From contig JAAFJR010000009.1 in assembly GCA_013298945.1 (NCBI GenBank), forward strand, positions 18,737 to 82,736: a stretch of 64,000 bases of DNA, given 5' to 3'. Under the pieces are notes generated by a model that did not search any database, had not been told where the DNA came from, and worked only from the letters and a program-made list of their open reading frames with translations. A program made the translations under genes and the position numbers. How positions within the stretch are numbered: the first letter of the stretch is position 1; every line of letters begins with the position of its first letter. This DNA comes from Polaromonas sp. Its GTDB lineage: Bacteria > Pseudomonadota > Gammaproteobacteria > Burkholderiales > Burkholderiaceae_C. Positions 1-9,492 of this stretch are shown here, piece by piece.

Positions 1-1157
1 GCCTTGATCTCAGCCTCAAGATTCCACGGCAAAATCAGCATGTAGTCTGGCGCAGTGGTGCCCAAAACATCTGCCCCAACCATCGGAATGCGTGAGCCGG
101 GCATGAATTTGTTTTGCTTGGCGGGGTTCAAATCAATCACAAATTTCACCAAATCATCACGCACGCCAGCATAGTTCAGCAAAGTATTGCCTTTGGCGGC
201 AGCACCGTACGCGGCTACAGTTTTGCCTTCTGCTTGCGCTTTTAGCAAAAATTGAAGCAAGTCACGTTTAATTCTGACAGCATCTGCCTGCGTTTGCCCG
301 TAATAGGCCGCTGTTTTCATGCCCAAAGCCGCTTCACGCGCCAGCATAGCTGCAACGCGCGGCGTCACAACATGCTTGCCTGTGCTTCTTTTTTGCGCAA
401 ACACCCGCAAACTGCCGCCATGCGTATCGATTTCTTCAACGTCAAACACACTCAAACCATTGGCTTGAAAAATGGTGTTAACCGACGTTAAAGACAGATA
501 AGAGAAATGCTCATGGTAAATCGTGTCAAACTGGGCTTTGTCGACCAAATTCAACAAATGTGGAAACTCAAAGGTGGAAACGCCTTGATCTTTTAGCAAC
601 AGGGTAAAACCGCTGACAAAGTCATTGATGTCTGGCACATGCGCTAATACGTTGTTGGCGGCGGTTAAATCTGCTTGGCGTCCTTCGGACACCAAACGGT
701 TGGCCAATTTTTTTCCGAAAAACTCTTCAATTGATTCAATACCAATTTCTCGCGCGGCTTTGGCGGTGCTGGCGGTGGGCTCTACGCCATAGCATGGGAT
801 ACCAGCCGCTTTGAAGTTTTTAAGCAAGTAGCCATCGTTAGAGGCGACTTCCACCACACAGCTACTGGCCGTCAAACCAAAACGCGCTGTCATTTCTTCA
901 CTGTAGCGCTTCACGTGCGCTAACATAGTGCTGGAGAATGAGCTGAAATAGGCATATTCCGCAGAAAACATGTCGTCAAAGCCTGCAAAATCTTCGGTTT
1001 GCACTAGCCAGCAGCTTTCGCACACCAACACGCGTAGCGGGTAGTAGCTTTCTGGCGCATGTAGTTGCACGGGTGTCAAATAGGCGTTGGAAGGTGGCGA
1101 GCTACCCAAATCAACAAATGGCAGGGTGACATTAGCATCGCAGTGGCGGCATTTCAT
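1..1157 (-). CDS. NDP-sugar C-methyltransferase, class I SAM (C-terminus cut by window edge)
   Basis: Translating the minus strand from the ATG at 1157 gives an open frame of about 385 codons to the window edge; family members are about 400-410 residues, so only the tail is missing. The N-terminus carries the family's zinc-binding cysteines (CRHC near residue 3, CESC near 47), followed by a SAM-binding motif (VVEVASNDGYLL, about 101-112). A C-terminal domain contains YGAAAKGNTLLN. This is the TylC3-like architecture (Methyltransf_13/11/14) that transfers a methyl group to a sugar carbon in deoxysugar synthesis. The start lies 2 bases after the stop of the 3,5-epimerase gene, and rfbG is the first gene of the run, so it probably acts on a CDP-4-keto-6-deoxy sugar for O-antigen or a related glycan. 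The exact sugar is unknown. Confidence 0.85.
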   Translation of the reverse strand, partial: MKCRHCDANVTLPFVDLGSSPPSNAYLTPVQLHAPESYYPLRVLVCESCWLVQTEDFAGFDDMFSAEYAYFSSFSSTMLAHVKRYSEEMTARFGLTASSCVVEVASNDGYLLKNFKAAGIPCYGVEPTASTAKAAREIGIESIEEFFGKKLANRLVSEGRQADLTAANNVLAHVPDINDFVSGFTLLLKDQGVSTFEFPHLLNLVDKAQFDTIYHEHFSYLSLTSVNTIFQANGLSVFDVEEIDTHGGSLRVFAQKRSTGKHVVTPRVAAMLAREAALGMKTAAYYGQTQADAVRIKRDLLQFLLKAQAEGKTVAAYGAAAKGNTLLNYAGVRDDLVKFVIDLNPAKQNKFMPGSRIPMVGADVLGTTAPDYMLILPWNLEAEIK

Positions 1158-1159
1158 CT

Positions 1160-1717
1160 TCAAAATCCTTCAAAAGTGGGGAGCATCATGGGGCGATGTC
1201 TGTCGCCTTCTGACATCTCAGTGATTGGCAGAGGCCAATGGATGGCAAGCTTGGTGTCTAGCGGATTGATGCCGCTTGAAGACGTGGGGTCAAATTTTTG
1301 GGTATGCAGGTACAGCATTTCGCATTCAGCGCTCAAAGTTTGGAAACCGTGTGCAAAGCCTTCGGGTATCAGGAGGCTGCGGTGGTTATTTTGCGAGAGA
1401 ACTTCACCGTGCCATTGCAAAAAAGTGGGTGAATCTGCGCGCAGATCAACAGCGACATCAAACACCTCGCCTCTAAGACAGCTGACAAATTTAGTTTCCG
1501 CAAAAGACGCGGTTTGAAAATGCATGCCGCGCACGCTTCCTTTTTGTACGGTAAACGAGCGGTTGATTTGGGCAATTGTTTTATCTATGCCTAATTGGGC
1601 AAAGGTGTCAAAACAATAAACACGCTCAAACCAGCCCCGCGCATCAACAATCGGCTGGCGGGTGATGACTTGCAAACCCTTGAGCTTGCCGGCTTTAACC
1701 TCAAAACGCTCAGCCAT
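1160..1717 (-). CDS. dTDP-4-dehydrorhamnose 3,5-epimerase family protein
   Basis: RmlC-like cupin of about 185 residues. Visible family features are the opening KGLQVITRQPIVDARGWF, the NRSFTVQKGSVRGMHFQ segment that includes the His of RGMHFQ, and the IPEGFAHGFQTL stretch. I chose the ATG at 1717 rather than a longer reading because the cupin starts directly there and the ATG overlaps the rfbG stop codon by 8 bases, typical of translational coupling. In this operon (CDP-glucose 4,6-dehydratase, epimerase, C-methyltransferase) it probably epimerises a CDP-4-keto-6-deoxyhexose rather than making dTDP-rhamnose. That substrate is inferred from the neighbours only. Confidence 0.85.
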   Translation of the reverse strand: MAERFEVKAGKLKGLQVITRQPIVDARGWFERVYCFDTFAQLGIDKTIAQINRSFTVQKGSVRGMHFQTASFAETKFVSCLRGEVFDVAVDLRADSPTFLQWHGEVLSQNNHRSLLIPEGFAHGFQTLSAECEMLYLHTQKFDPTSSSGINPLDTKLAIHWPLPITEMSEGDRHRPMMLPTFEGF

Positions 1718-2828
1718 TCTTTTTGGCTTGCTTGATGAAGTAAGCAATATCACGCTCGCACAGCGCAGCAGCAGTTTGCCCAGCTTGTAAATCACGGTAC
1801 CAACGCATCGTCATGCCAATGGCGTCTTTCAAGGGAAAGACCGATTGCACGCCCAACTGCGATTTTGCTAACGAAGTGTCCAACATCAGCAGCCCCGCTT
1901 CGTGCGGCCCTTCTTTGCCATCACCCCACTGTACTTGTCCTTGGCCAAAAGCGGTTTGTGCCATGCCGACAACTTCGCGCACGGTCGCAGCTTCGTGCGT
2001 TTGCGGGCCGAAATTCCATGCTTTTGCAACGGCGTCGTCGTTCCAAGCACGCTCTGCTAGGACCAAATAGGCGCACAGCGGTTCAATCACATGCTGCCAG
2101 GGGCGCACGGCTTGCGGTCGGCGCACTTGCAAAGTTTCGTTTGCAGACCAAGCGCGCACAGCATCAGGAATGATGCGATCGGCGCTCCAATCGCCACCAC
2201 CAATCACATTACCTGCTCGCGCTGTGGCGACGGTCACACCTTTGGCGGCAAAAAAAGATGACCGGTAGCTGGCAACCACAATTTCTGTACCCGCTTTGCT
2301 GGCGCTATAGGGGTCATGCCCACCCAAGCGGTCGGTTTCGCGGTAGGGCCAAGTCCATTCTTGATTAGCGTAAACCTTGTCGGTAGTGACCACGACAATA
2401 CTGCGCACGCAGTCGCAGTGCCTCAAAGCATCTAATACATTGGCTGTGCCCATGACATTGACTGAAAATGTGCGCAAGGGGTCGCCGTAAGACTCTCGAA
2501 CCAAGGCTTGTGCAGCCAAGTGCAACACAATTTCGGGCTGCACTTGCTGTACAAAGGTGGCAATTTTGGACGCATCGCAAATATCAAGCTCGTGGTGGGC
2601 AAGGTGAGTACTCACTTGCGCCAACGTGAATATATTCGGCTCGGTATTGGGTGCTAAGGCTACTGCCGTTACTTTAGCGCCCATAGAAACCAGCCACTGC
2701 GCCAACCAGGCACCTTTAAAACCGGTATGCCCCGTCAACAACACGCTCTTGCCAGACCAAAAATCAGCGCTCGGAAGCGCAGTTGAGTGTGCTGGGTCCA
2801 ACCCCATATTCGTTGCTAGGCTTTTCAA
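1710..2828 (-). CDS. rfbG: CDP-glucose 4,6-dehydratase
   Basis: Extended short-chain dehydrogenase of 372 residues. It shows the NAD-binding glycine motif GHTGFKG near residue 33, an LAAQALVRESY segment, the active-site YSASK (Tyr and Lys) and the substrate-binding run RAGNVIGGGDW. These together are diagnostic of RfbG, which turns CDP-glucose into CDP-4-keto-6-deoxyglucose. It is the first gene of the leftward operon and is divergent from the membrane-protein genes starting at 2894. No glucose-1-phosphate cytidylyltransferase (rfbF) is visible in the window; it may lie beyond the left edge. The start could also be the internal Met at residue 8. Confidence 0.92.
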   Translation of the reverse strand: MKSLATNMGLDPAHSTALPSADFWSGKSVLLTGHTGFKGAWLAQWLVSMGAKVTAVALAPNTEPNIFTLAQVSTHLAHHELDICDASKIATFVQQVQPEIVLHLAAQALVRESYGDPLRTFSVNVMGTANVLDALRHCDCVRSIVVVTTDKVYANQEWTWPYRETDRLGGHDPYSASKAGTEIVVASYRSSFFAAKGVTVATARAGNVIGGGDWSADRIIPDAVRAWSANETLQVRRPQAVRPWQHVIEPLCAYLVLAERAWNDDAVAKAWNFGPQTHEAATVREVVGMAQTAFGQGQVQWGDGKEGPHEAGLLMLDTSLAKSQLGVQSVFPLKDAIGMTMRWYRDLQAGQTAAALCERDIAYFIKQAKKNG

Positions 2829-2893
2829 AGCGCTTTGCCTTTTTCGTAAAATGTCAGTAAAACTATTTTAATACAGGTACATATCGTCAAATA

Positions 2894-5047
2894 ATGCAAG
2901 CCAAACACCCATTTGCCCATCCTATCTTCATGTGGGTGGTGGATTTGCAATCTCGGTATTTATCGAATTTGTCAGCTTTTACAGCTTACTATTTAGCTAT
3001 AGCGATTGCTTGTGGCTTTGTAGCTTACCAGTTTCCCCTGTCTTTTGTTATGGGAAACAGCACCGTTTTTGACTACGGTGATATTGCGCAACACGTTTCT
3101 GGCTGGTGGTATTACGCTCGCGATAGTTGGCATTTTCCGCTGCTGCACACCACACGCTTAGACCACCCCACGGGCGTCAGCATTGCCTACACAGACAGTA
3201 TTCCCCTGTTAGCACTGCCTTTTAAGGTGTTGATAACGCTGTTTCCAAGTTTGCTCCCAGAACATTTTCACTATGTAGGCTTGTGGATAGGTTTGGTGTT
3301 TGTCAGTCAATCGGTAGCAGCCACTTTTTTGATGCGGGCTTTGGGTGCGAAAAGCCTGTTTGCGGTACTTATTTCAGTTGGTTTTGCGCTGACTTGGCCT
3401 GTCATACACGCGCGCTACCACCACCCCGCGCTGATGATGCAAAGCATCATCATTTACGCCATCGCTTTGTACTTTTTGGGCAGACAAAAAACGTGGTCTA
3501 GCAGCACGGTCAGCTTTGCATTTGTCGGACTGAATTTAGCTGCATTAACTGTCCACCCTTACTTTTTACCTTTTACAGCCGGGTTTTTTACAGCTTTTTT
3601 GACTGATCAAGCCATTCAAGGTGAATCTTGGTTCAGGCAATTGAAGCGCTTGTCGGTTTTACTCATTCTTTTAATTTGTGCGATTTTGTTGTTAGGCTAC
3701 ACAGGTCGCGCTTCATTTGCCAACTATGGCTACGGTACGAATTTCTATCTAGACCTAACAACGCCATTTTGCGGCGGCGGTAAGCTAATCACTTGTGGTA
3801 CAGGCCCTGTGTACGACTTTCCATATCACGAGGGGTTTAATTATTTAGGCGCGGGTTTATTGTTACTGATTCCCGTAGCAGCGGTTTGGAATTGGCGTTC
3901 AGTTTTGGCTTTCCCCAAAATATACCCTGCGTTTAGCCTTCTTTTGGTGGGATTTTTGGTGTACGCCCTGACCAATCACGTGCACGTCAATGATGTTATT
4001 TTGTTTTCGTTTGATCTGCCTGTCTGGACCGAAGGTTTAACAGGCACCTTTCGCGCAGCTGGCCGCTTTTTTTGGCCAGTCGGCATTTTCATCTTGTTTA
4101 TTTCTTTGGCAAGCTTGTTAAAGAAACAAGCTTGGTTAGTGTCATTATTGTTGACAACTGCTTTGGTGTTGCAAGTCAAAGATGTAAAACCTTGGCTGAC
4201 TCGCATACACGATGAAGCCAGAAAACCTAGCCAGTTAAATTTCGCAGATTGGGCACCTGTGATGGCAAAAACAGACAAAATTGTCAGCTACCCCATTCAC
4301 GAATGCCCACCGCTTCACTATTTGCACAATATTTGGGTCATGCAATTGGCCGGCTATTATGGGAAATTGATCAATTCTGGCTATACGGCTCGGGGCAACA
4401 AGAGCTGTGATGATGACAATATTGCCATACAGCAGCCTTTCCAGGAGAGGCATCTGTACATCATGTCGAACGGCCCCTATGCCAATTACCCATTCACGCC
4501 AGAATTTACTTTTCCTGCGCCGTTTCAACAAGCCATGAACAAAGGCGAATGCGTTCGCCGATTAACAGAGATGGTGTGCTTACCTGGGAGTACACCTGAA
4601 TTTTGGCAAGGAATTAATCTTGAAACCAGCCCCATTAAACATATTCCCGATGGTCGGCAGTGGGGCGCGGCTGAATTAAATACCCACGTAGGGCAAGTTA
4701 TCAACATGCAGAGCGAGCGACGACTCATACCTATAGATAGCGTAAAGGCTGGTTGGTTAAGCTTCGGGCTCGGCATTTCTCTACCTGTTGGCAAGTACCG
4801 TTTTGACATTGAATATGCCAGTAAATCGTCACCTAACGCCCATGTGGGCAACTGGGATGTTGTTTTAGATAACGAGAAAAAATTGGGCAACGGAAAGATC
4901 ATGGGATCACAAGGCAAAGCCAATCGCATTGAAGGCGTCTTCGTTATCGAACCACAAGACGTGGGCAAATCTTTTGAGTTGAGAACGTTCTTTTTAGCCC
5001 AAGGCGATTTGCAAGTTATCAACAGTTCTGTACGCAAAATCCCTTGA
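2894..5047 (+). CDS. Large polytopic membrane protein, putative Gtr-type glycosyltransferase (copy 1, DUF6311-like)
   Basis: A 717-residue protein with roughly ten hydrophobic segments in the first 430 residues, then a soluble, probably periplasmic C-terminal region of about 280 residues. A polar motif after the first membrane segment (FDYGDIAQHVSGWWYY, about 59-74, then HPTGVSIAYTDSIPLL) resembles the acidic first-loop motif of GT-C glycosyltransferases. I recall this pattern from DUF6311 proteins but could not search for it. It heads a run with a second paralog, gtrB and gtrA. In Gtr systems GtrB charges undecaprenyl phosphate, GtrA is the presumed flippase, and a large third protein transfers the sugar to the glycan. 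This protein and the next would fill that third role. Catalytic function is inference. Confidence 0.75.
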   Translation: MQAKHPFAHPIFMWVVDLQSRYLSNLSAFTAYYLAIAIACGFVAYQFPLSFVMGNSTVFDYGDIAQHVSGWWYYARDSWHFPLLHTTRLDHPTGVSIAYTDSIPLLALPFKVLITLFPSLLPEHFHYVGLWIGLVFVSQSVAATFLMRALGAKSLFAVLISVGFALTWPVIHARYHHPALMMQSIIIYAIALYFLGRQKTWSSSTVSFAFVGLNLAALTVHPYFLPFTAGFFTAFLTDQAIQGESWFRQLKRLSVLLILLICAILLLGYTGRASFANYGYGTNFYLDLTTPFCGGGKLITCGTGPVYDFPYHEGFNYLGAGLLLLIPVAAVWNWRSVLAFPKIYPAFSLLLVGFLVYALTNHVHVNDVILFSFDLPVWTEGLTGTFRAAGRFFWPVGIFILFISLASLLKKQAWLVSLLLTTALVLQVKDVKPWLTRIHDEARKPSQLNFADWAPVMAKTDKIVSYPIHECPPLHYLHNIWVMQLAGYYGKLINSGYTARGNKSCDDDNIAIQQPFQERHLYIMSNGPYANYPFTPEFTFPAPFQQAMNKGECVRRLTEMVCLPGSTPEFWQGINLETSPIKHIPDGRQWGAAELNTHVGQVINMQSERRLIPIDSVKAGWLSFGLGISLPVGKYRFDIEYASKSSPNAHVGNWDVVLDNEKKLGNGKIMGSQGKANRIEGVFVIEPQDVGKSFELRTFFLAQGDLQVINSSVRKIP

Positions 5048-5052
5048 AAACC

Positions 5053-7194
5053 ATGAAATCTCGCTCAACTTTTCTGACGCAGGTAACCAATATTTTCTGG
5101 AGCGATATTCCGAAATTTGGTAGCTATCTTTTGGCAACAGTCATAGGTTGCTGCTTTGTCGCTTATCTGTTCCCTTGGGCTTTTTTGATTGGAAACAGCG
5201 TCATTTTTGATCATGGCGACATTGCCCAGCACGTTTCAGGCTGGTGGTATTACTCCCGTGATAGCTGGTACTTTCCACTGCTTCACACGGCACGGCTTAA
5301 CCATCCTGAAGGTGTATCCATCGCGTTGACAGACAGCATTCCGTTGATGGCGCTTATTTTCAAAACATTGCTGACACTTTTCCCCAGTTGGTTTCCCGAA
5401 CATTTCCATTACTTTGGATGGTGGATGGGCTTGGTTTTCGTCGCTCAAGCCGTGTCTGCGGTGATGCTGATGCGCGCATTGGGTGCAAAAAGCCTGTTTG
5501 CGCTGGTTGTTTCGGTTGGTTTTGCACTGACTTGGCCAGTGCTTCATGCTCGATACCACCATGCAGCGTTAATGATGCAAAGCATCATTATTTTTGCATT
5601 AGCCTTCTATTTTTATGGCGCTAACAAAACATGGTCTAGTAACACGACAAGTTTTGCATTCATAGCTTTGAGCTTGGTTGCCTTGACGATTCATCCTTAT
5701 TTTTTACCTTTCGTTTCAGGCTTGTTTGTGGCTTTCATGGTTGACCAAATCGTGAAAGGTGAATCTTGGCTCATACAACTCAAGCGGTTGGTAATTTTTG
5801 GACTCGCCTTGGGGCTCACGATGTGGGTTCTGGGGTACTTAGACCGCAAAGCGCCACTTGCAGGTTTTGGGGATTTCTTTTTCTTAGATTTAAAACACCC
5901 TTTTTGTGGTGGTGGAAAACTCATTAACTGCGGTATCGGACCGGTTTACGAATTCCCCTACCACGAAGGATTCAATTATCTTGGGGCTGGCTTGCTACTT
6001 TTAGTGCCGTTTGCCCTGGTTTTCAATGGCAAAGCTTTCATGGCGCTTCCCAAAAAATACCCAGCGCTGCTTCTTTTGGTTTGCGGATTTATCTTGTACG
6101 CTTTGTCTAACCGCGTGCGATATGCTGGAACAGAGATCTTTTCGTATCCACTGCCAGCTTGGATGAACTTTATAACCGGAACTTTCCGCGCCTCCGGTCG
6201 GTTTTTTTGGCTTGCCAGCCTGTTGACTCTATTTGTTACCCTCGCCAGCCTGCTGAAAAAACGAACTTTTTTGCCCACATTGGCTGTCACTTGTTTATTA
6301 ACAACAGCACTTGTTCTTCAAGTCAAAGATGTTAAACCGTGGCTAGACAGAATTAGAACTGAAGCGCTCAAGCCTAGCAAGGTGAATTTTACTGACTGGG
6401 CACCTGTGATGGCTCAAGTGGATAAATTGGTCATGTATCCCACCTACCAGTGCGCGCACCCGCATTACCAGCATTACATATGGGTGATGCAAATGGCGGG
6501 GTATTACGGGAAACTGCTGAATTCAGGCTACGTGGCACGAAGCAATTTAAACTGCAATGCAGATAAGCTAGCCATCAACCAGCCTTTTTTGCCGCGCCAC
6601 TTGTACGTGCTCTCAAGTGCTGTCTATGCGAATGCGCCATTCACGCCAGGATTTGAACTGCCCGCGCCTTTTGAGCAGGCCATGAAGCGGGGCGAATGTG
6701 TGCGCCGCATTGATGACATGATTTGTCTGCCGGGCAGCTCAGCAGAGTTTTGGAACAGTCTTGCGCCCATTACCAGTCCAATCACGATGATAACCAACGG
6801 CCGACAATGGGGCGTGACGGAATACAGCACTGTCATTGGTAAACCGTTGGGCAAAGGCTTAGATCAACGTCTAGTACCGCGGTCAGCCATCGAGCCAGGG
6901 TGGCTTAGCTTTGGACCTTTTCTTTCTTTGCCAAAAGGTGACTACAGCTATTCAATTAGTTATTCGAGCAATATTTCCTCAGAATCGCATACCGGCAACT
7001 GGGAAATAGTCTTAGAAAACGAAAAAATACTAAAGTCTGGAAAACTCGTTGGTACTGAAGGGAAAATTCAGCGCTTAGAAGGCATTTTCACTATTGAATC
7101 CCAAGATGCAGGTAAGCCATTTGAAATAAGAACGTTTTACCTAGCAAAAGGTGACCTGCAGATCGTCAGCAGTTCACTACAAAAAATGCCTTGA
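5053..7194 (+). CDS. Large polytopic membrane protein, putative Gtr-type glycosyltransferase (copy 2, paralog of preceding gene)
   Basis: About 713 residues, collinear with the preceding protein over its whole length. Shared segments include FDHGDIAQHVSGWWYY, TDSIPLMAL, FALTWPVLHARYHHAALMMQ, HPFCGGGKLI and LVLQVKDVKPWL, so the pair is a tandem gene duplication. Divergence is spread over the protein and is higher in the C-terminal soluble part. I chose the ATG at 5053; a TTG at 5044 overlaps the upstream stop codon as TTGA and would add three residues. No clear Shine-Dalgarno sequence precedes either, which suggests coupling to the upstream gene. Two paralogous third components before one gtrB/gtrA pair could add the same lipid-linked sugar to two acceptor positions (inference). 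Confidence 0.75.
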   Translation: MKSRSTFLTQVTNIFWSDIPKFGSYLLATVIGCCFVAYLFPWAFLIGNSVIFDHGDIAQHVSGWWYYSRDSWYFPLLHTARLNHPEGVSIALTDSIPLMALIFKTLLTLFPSWFPEHFHYFGWWMGLVFVAQAVSAVMLMRALGAKSLFALVVSVGFALTWPVLHARYHHAALMMQSIIIFALAFYFYGANKTWSSNTTSFAFIALSLVALTIHPYFLPFVSGLFVAFMVDQIVKGESWLIQLKRLVIFGLALGLTMWVLGYLDRKAPLAGFGDFFFLDLKHPFCGGGKLINCGIGPVYEFPYHEGFNYLGAGLLLLVPFALVFNGKAFMALPKKYPALLLLVCGFILYALSNRVRYAGTEIFSYPLPAWMNFITGTFRASGRFFWLASLLTLFVTLASLLKKRTFLPTLAVTCLLTTALVLQVKDVKPWLDRIRTEALKPSKVNFTDWAPVMAQVDKLVMYPTYQCAHPHYQHYIWVMQMAGYYGKLLNSGYVARSNLNCNADKLAINQPFLPRHLYVLSSAVYANAPFTPGFELPAPFEQAMKRGECVRRIDDMICLPGSSAEFWNSLAPITSPITMITNGRQWGVTEYSTVIGKPLGKGLDQRLVPRSAIEPGWLSFGPFLSLPKGDYSYSISYSSNISSESHTGNWEIVLENEKILKSGKLVGTEGKIQRLEGIFTIESQDAGKPFEIRTFYLAKGDLQIVSSSLQKMP

Positions 7195-7243
7195 TACCTG
7201 AAATGCCAGCCGAAACCAAATTGTCTTCACACATAATACAGAC

Positions 7244-8218
7244 ATGACCGCCTCAACCATCGCCAACCAACGAACTGCTGCATCTATATCATGCGTGATG
7301 CCCGCTTATAACGAAGCGGGCAATTTAGGTCTTGTCGTACCCCGTGTTCTGGCTGCATTGGGACAGTTGTCGCAACAGGTTGAACTGATCATCGTCAATG
7401 ATGGCAGCCGTGACGCGACAGAACAAGTCATGGCGGATTTGTGCAACAAATACCCACAAGTCGTTGCGTTGAATTTGTCCCGTAATTTCGGCAAAGAACC
7501 TGCTTTAACTGCTGGTTTAGAAACGTCAAACGGTGATGTCATTTTCATTTTGGATGCTGATGGCCAGCACCCAGTTGATTTATTACCTGAAATGCTACGA
7601 AAATGGGAACAGGGTGTTGACGTTGTTTATGCCGTTCGCAAGACGCGGCTTGACCAATCAAAACTGCATATCGCTTTTACCAGCGTGTTTTACAAGCTTA
7701 TCAACTGGCGCAGCCGCGTAAAAATCCCGGCCAACGCTGGAGATTTCAGGCTGATGGGCCGTAACGTTGTACAAGCACTTCAACAATTGCCTGAACGAAA
7801 TCGTTTCATGAAGGGCTTGTACGCTTGGGTCGGGTTCAACAGCACCGCCATAGATTACGAACCGCTACCGCGCGAGGATGGGCAATCTAATTATGGATTT
7901 CGAGGCGCTTTGTCATTGGCTGTCACGGGTTTGCTGGCTTTTTCAATTGCCCCCTTGCGCCTTGTCAGCTATCTCGGGCTGTTCTTATCCATTGCGGCAC
8001 TTGGCTATGGCGCATGGGTTGTTTTTGATTACTTTTGGTTTGGTGCGGACACGCCAGGCTACGCCACCATTGTGGTTGGCATGATGTTTTTAAGCGGCAT
8101 TCAGCTCTTGTCCATCGGCATTTTGGCTGAGTATGTGGGACGTATTTACGAAGAAGTCAAACAACGGCCTACTTATTTGCTGCGCTCAAGGATTGGCAAG
8201 GGCTTAGATCAGCCATGA
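7244..8218 (+). CDS. gtrB: GtrB-like polyprenyl-phosphate glycosyltransferase (GT2)
   Basis: A 324-residue family 2 glycosyltransferase. VNDGS (about 51-55) and the metal-binding DAD in ILDADGQHP (about 104-106) mark the cytoplasmic catalytic domain. Two long hydrophobic segments follow near residues 225-250 and 262-285, with a short cytoplasmic tail (AEYVGRIYEEVKQRP) typical of GtrB/DPM1-like enzymes. It would transfer a hexose from a nucleotide sugar to undecaprenyl phosphate on the inner membrane face. Between the duplicated large membrane proteins and gtrA, it forms the lipid-carrier module of a Gtr glycosylation system. The sugar cannot be read from sequence. Confidence 0.88.
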   Translation: MTASTIANQRTAASISCVMPAYNEAGNLGLVVPRVLAALGQLSQQVELIIVNDGSRDATEQVMADLCNKYPQVVALNLSRNFGKEPALTAGLETSNGDVIFILDADGQHPVDLLPEMLRKWEQGVDVVYAVRKTRLDQSKLHIAFTSVFYKLINWRSRVKIPANAGDFRLMGRNVVQALQQLPERNRFMKGLYAWVGFNSTAIDYEPLPREDGQSNYGFRGALSLAVTGLLAFSIAPLRLVSYLGLFLSIAALGYGAWVVFDYFWFGADTPGYATIVVGMMFLSGIQLLSIGILAEYVGRIYEEVKQRPTYLLRSRIGKGLDQP

Positions 8219-8228
8219 GCGTTCAACC

Positions 8229-8606
8229 ATGAGCTCTGGTTTGTGGTTTTTCGGGGTGGCAGCAGCAGCGGGCCTCACGCATTTAGCCGTTTTCTTCCTG
8301 ATTGAGCATTTTTTTCCGTCCGTTTTGCCCGAAATAGCCAATTTTTTAGCGTTTTGTGTGGCTTTTTCAGTCAGTTTCATGGGACACAGAAACCTAAGTT
8401 TCAGCGACACCACCAGCTCCGTACAGCAAAGTTTGCGGCGATTTGTAATCACGTCCATCGCGGGATTTATCTGCAATGAGATCGTTTTTAGTCTAGCCAT
8501 TCGTATACTCGGTTGGCCAAATTGGTTAGCTTTGTTTTGTGGATTTGCACTTGCAGGTGGACAAACTTATCTTTTAAGCCGCTTTTGGGCCTTTCATCGA
8601 AATTAA
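8229..8606 (+). CDS. gtrA: GtrA-like family protein (putative lipid-linked sugar flippase)
   Basis: A small 125-residue protein with about four membrane helices, the usual size and pattern for the GtrA family. It has the conserved NFLAFCVAFSVSFMGHRNLSF segment between helices 2 and 3 and the terminal QTYLLSRFWAF. It starts 10 bases after gtrB; an ATG that overlaps the gtrB stop runs into a stop after five codons and is not the start. GtrA proteins are thought to flip undecaprenyl-phosphate sugar across the inner membrane. The last 33 bases overlap the end of the convergent ChbG-like gene. Confidence 0.88.
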   Translation: MSSGLWFFGVAAAAGLTHLAVFFLIEHFFPSVLPEIANFLAFCVAFSVSFMGHRNLSFSDTTSSVQQSLRRFVITSIAGFICNEIVFSLAIRILGWPNWLALFCGFALAGGQTYLLSRFWAFHRN

Positions 8607-9440
8607 ATTTATCGGAATTGATTTTTTCAGGTCAACACTGGCGTGCGACAAAGCCTGCGCAAATGCATCGCTAGACAAGTAATTGAACTCCCGTTGCCGT
8701 GCTTGCGCGATGCCGTCGTCAGCATCTAAAGCATCTATTGCGCCGTTTGCAGGATGGCACATGATGATGCTGTGATCGGGCGCTTGACTCAACCACTGCG
8801 CCATCAACCTGCCAAAATCGGATTCCGAACCTTCAAAATTATAGATGCCAAATAGGCCTCTAGCCTGTGCAATACTTGCCTTAACTGCTATATTTTTAAT
8901 GGCATTTGAATTCAACGCCGCAATCACTTTGGCCTTCACATTCATCCAACCAAAAGCACCTTTTGAAGTACCTCGAGAAATACGCAAATAAGGCTTTTGA
9001 TCGATGGCCACGCCTTTGTAGCGCTTCGTCATGATGTCCACCAAGGCATCACGAATACCTTTGAATTGATGCACATGTTGGTGCCCGTCGATATGACTGG
9101 GTGGCGCTTGCCAGACCTGCTCAAAAGCGTCGAGCTGCCGTTCAATCACATCCCGCGCTTTTGTTTGGCTGTAGCCCCCTAAAACCGCTGTCAGCATCGC
9201 GCGCTTCAAACCGCGGCCATGCCCAGCCTCAATGGCAAAGGGGCTGGTCCAATCCAAATGCAAACCAACGTCAATTTGTCCGCGCAACTCTGCCAAAGCA
9301 GGCGCGTCTTTCGCCCAACGCGGAGACAGCGTCATAGCGCTGGTAGCAGTCATCCGCCCTTGTTGCGCCAAAGTAACGATACCACGCGAGACGGCTGCGT
9401 TGAAAGCGAAGTCGTCTGCGTTGAGAATGAGGTGCTTCAT
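8574..9440 (-). CDS. ChbG/HpnK (YdjC) family carbohydrate deacetylase
   Basis: A 288-residue polysaccharide-deacetylase relative. The opening MKHLILNADDF places the catalytic/metal Asp pair at residues 9-10, His 61 is in VGLHLD, and the DGHQHVH cluster (119-124) supplies further metal ligands. I chose ATG 9440 because the family starts exactly with this strand; an ATG 18 bases upstream is less likely. Family members remove N-acetyl groups from amino sugars such as chitobiose (ChbG), or act in hopanoid or polyprenyl-sugar modification (HpnK). Lying tail to tail with the Gtr genes, it may deacetylate a surface-glycan sugar, but that is only contextual. Confidence 0.85.
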   Translation of the reverse strand: MKHLILNADDFAFNAAVSRGIVTLAQQGRMTATSAMTLSPRWAKDAPALAELRGQIDVGLHLDWTSPFAIEAGHGRGLKRAMLTAVLGGYSQTKARDVIERQLDAFEQVWQAPPSHIDGHQHVHQFKGIRDALVDIMTKRYKGVAIDQKPYLRISRGTSKGAFGWMNVKAKVIAALNSNAIKNIAVKASIAQARGLFGIYNFEGSESDFGRLMAQWLSQAPDHSIIMCHPANGAIDALDADDGIAQARQREFNYLSSDAFAQALSHASVDLKKSIPINLISMKGPKAA

Positions 9441-9492
9441 GGTTGCATGATTAAACACATCTTTACTTAGTTTTAGCTTGTTAACGGGGTGA

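Noticed and set aside
8574..8606. Overlap of gtrA and the ChbG-like gene as evidence that one is not real
   Set aside because: Both proteins have full-length family matches; a 33-base tail-to-tail overlap is plausible.
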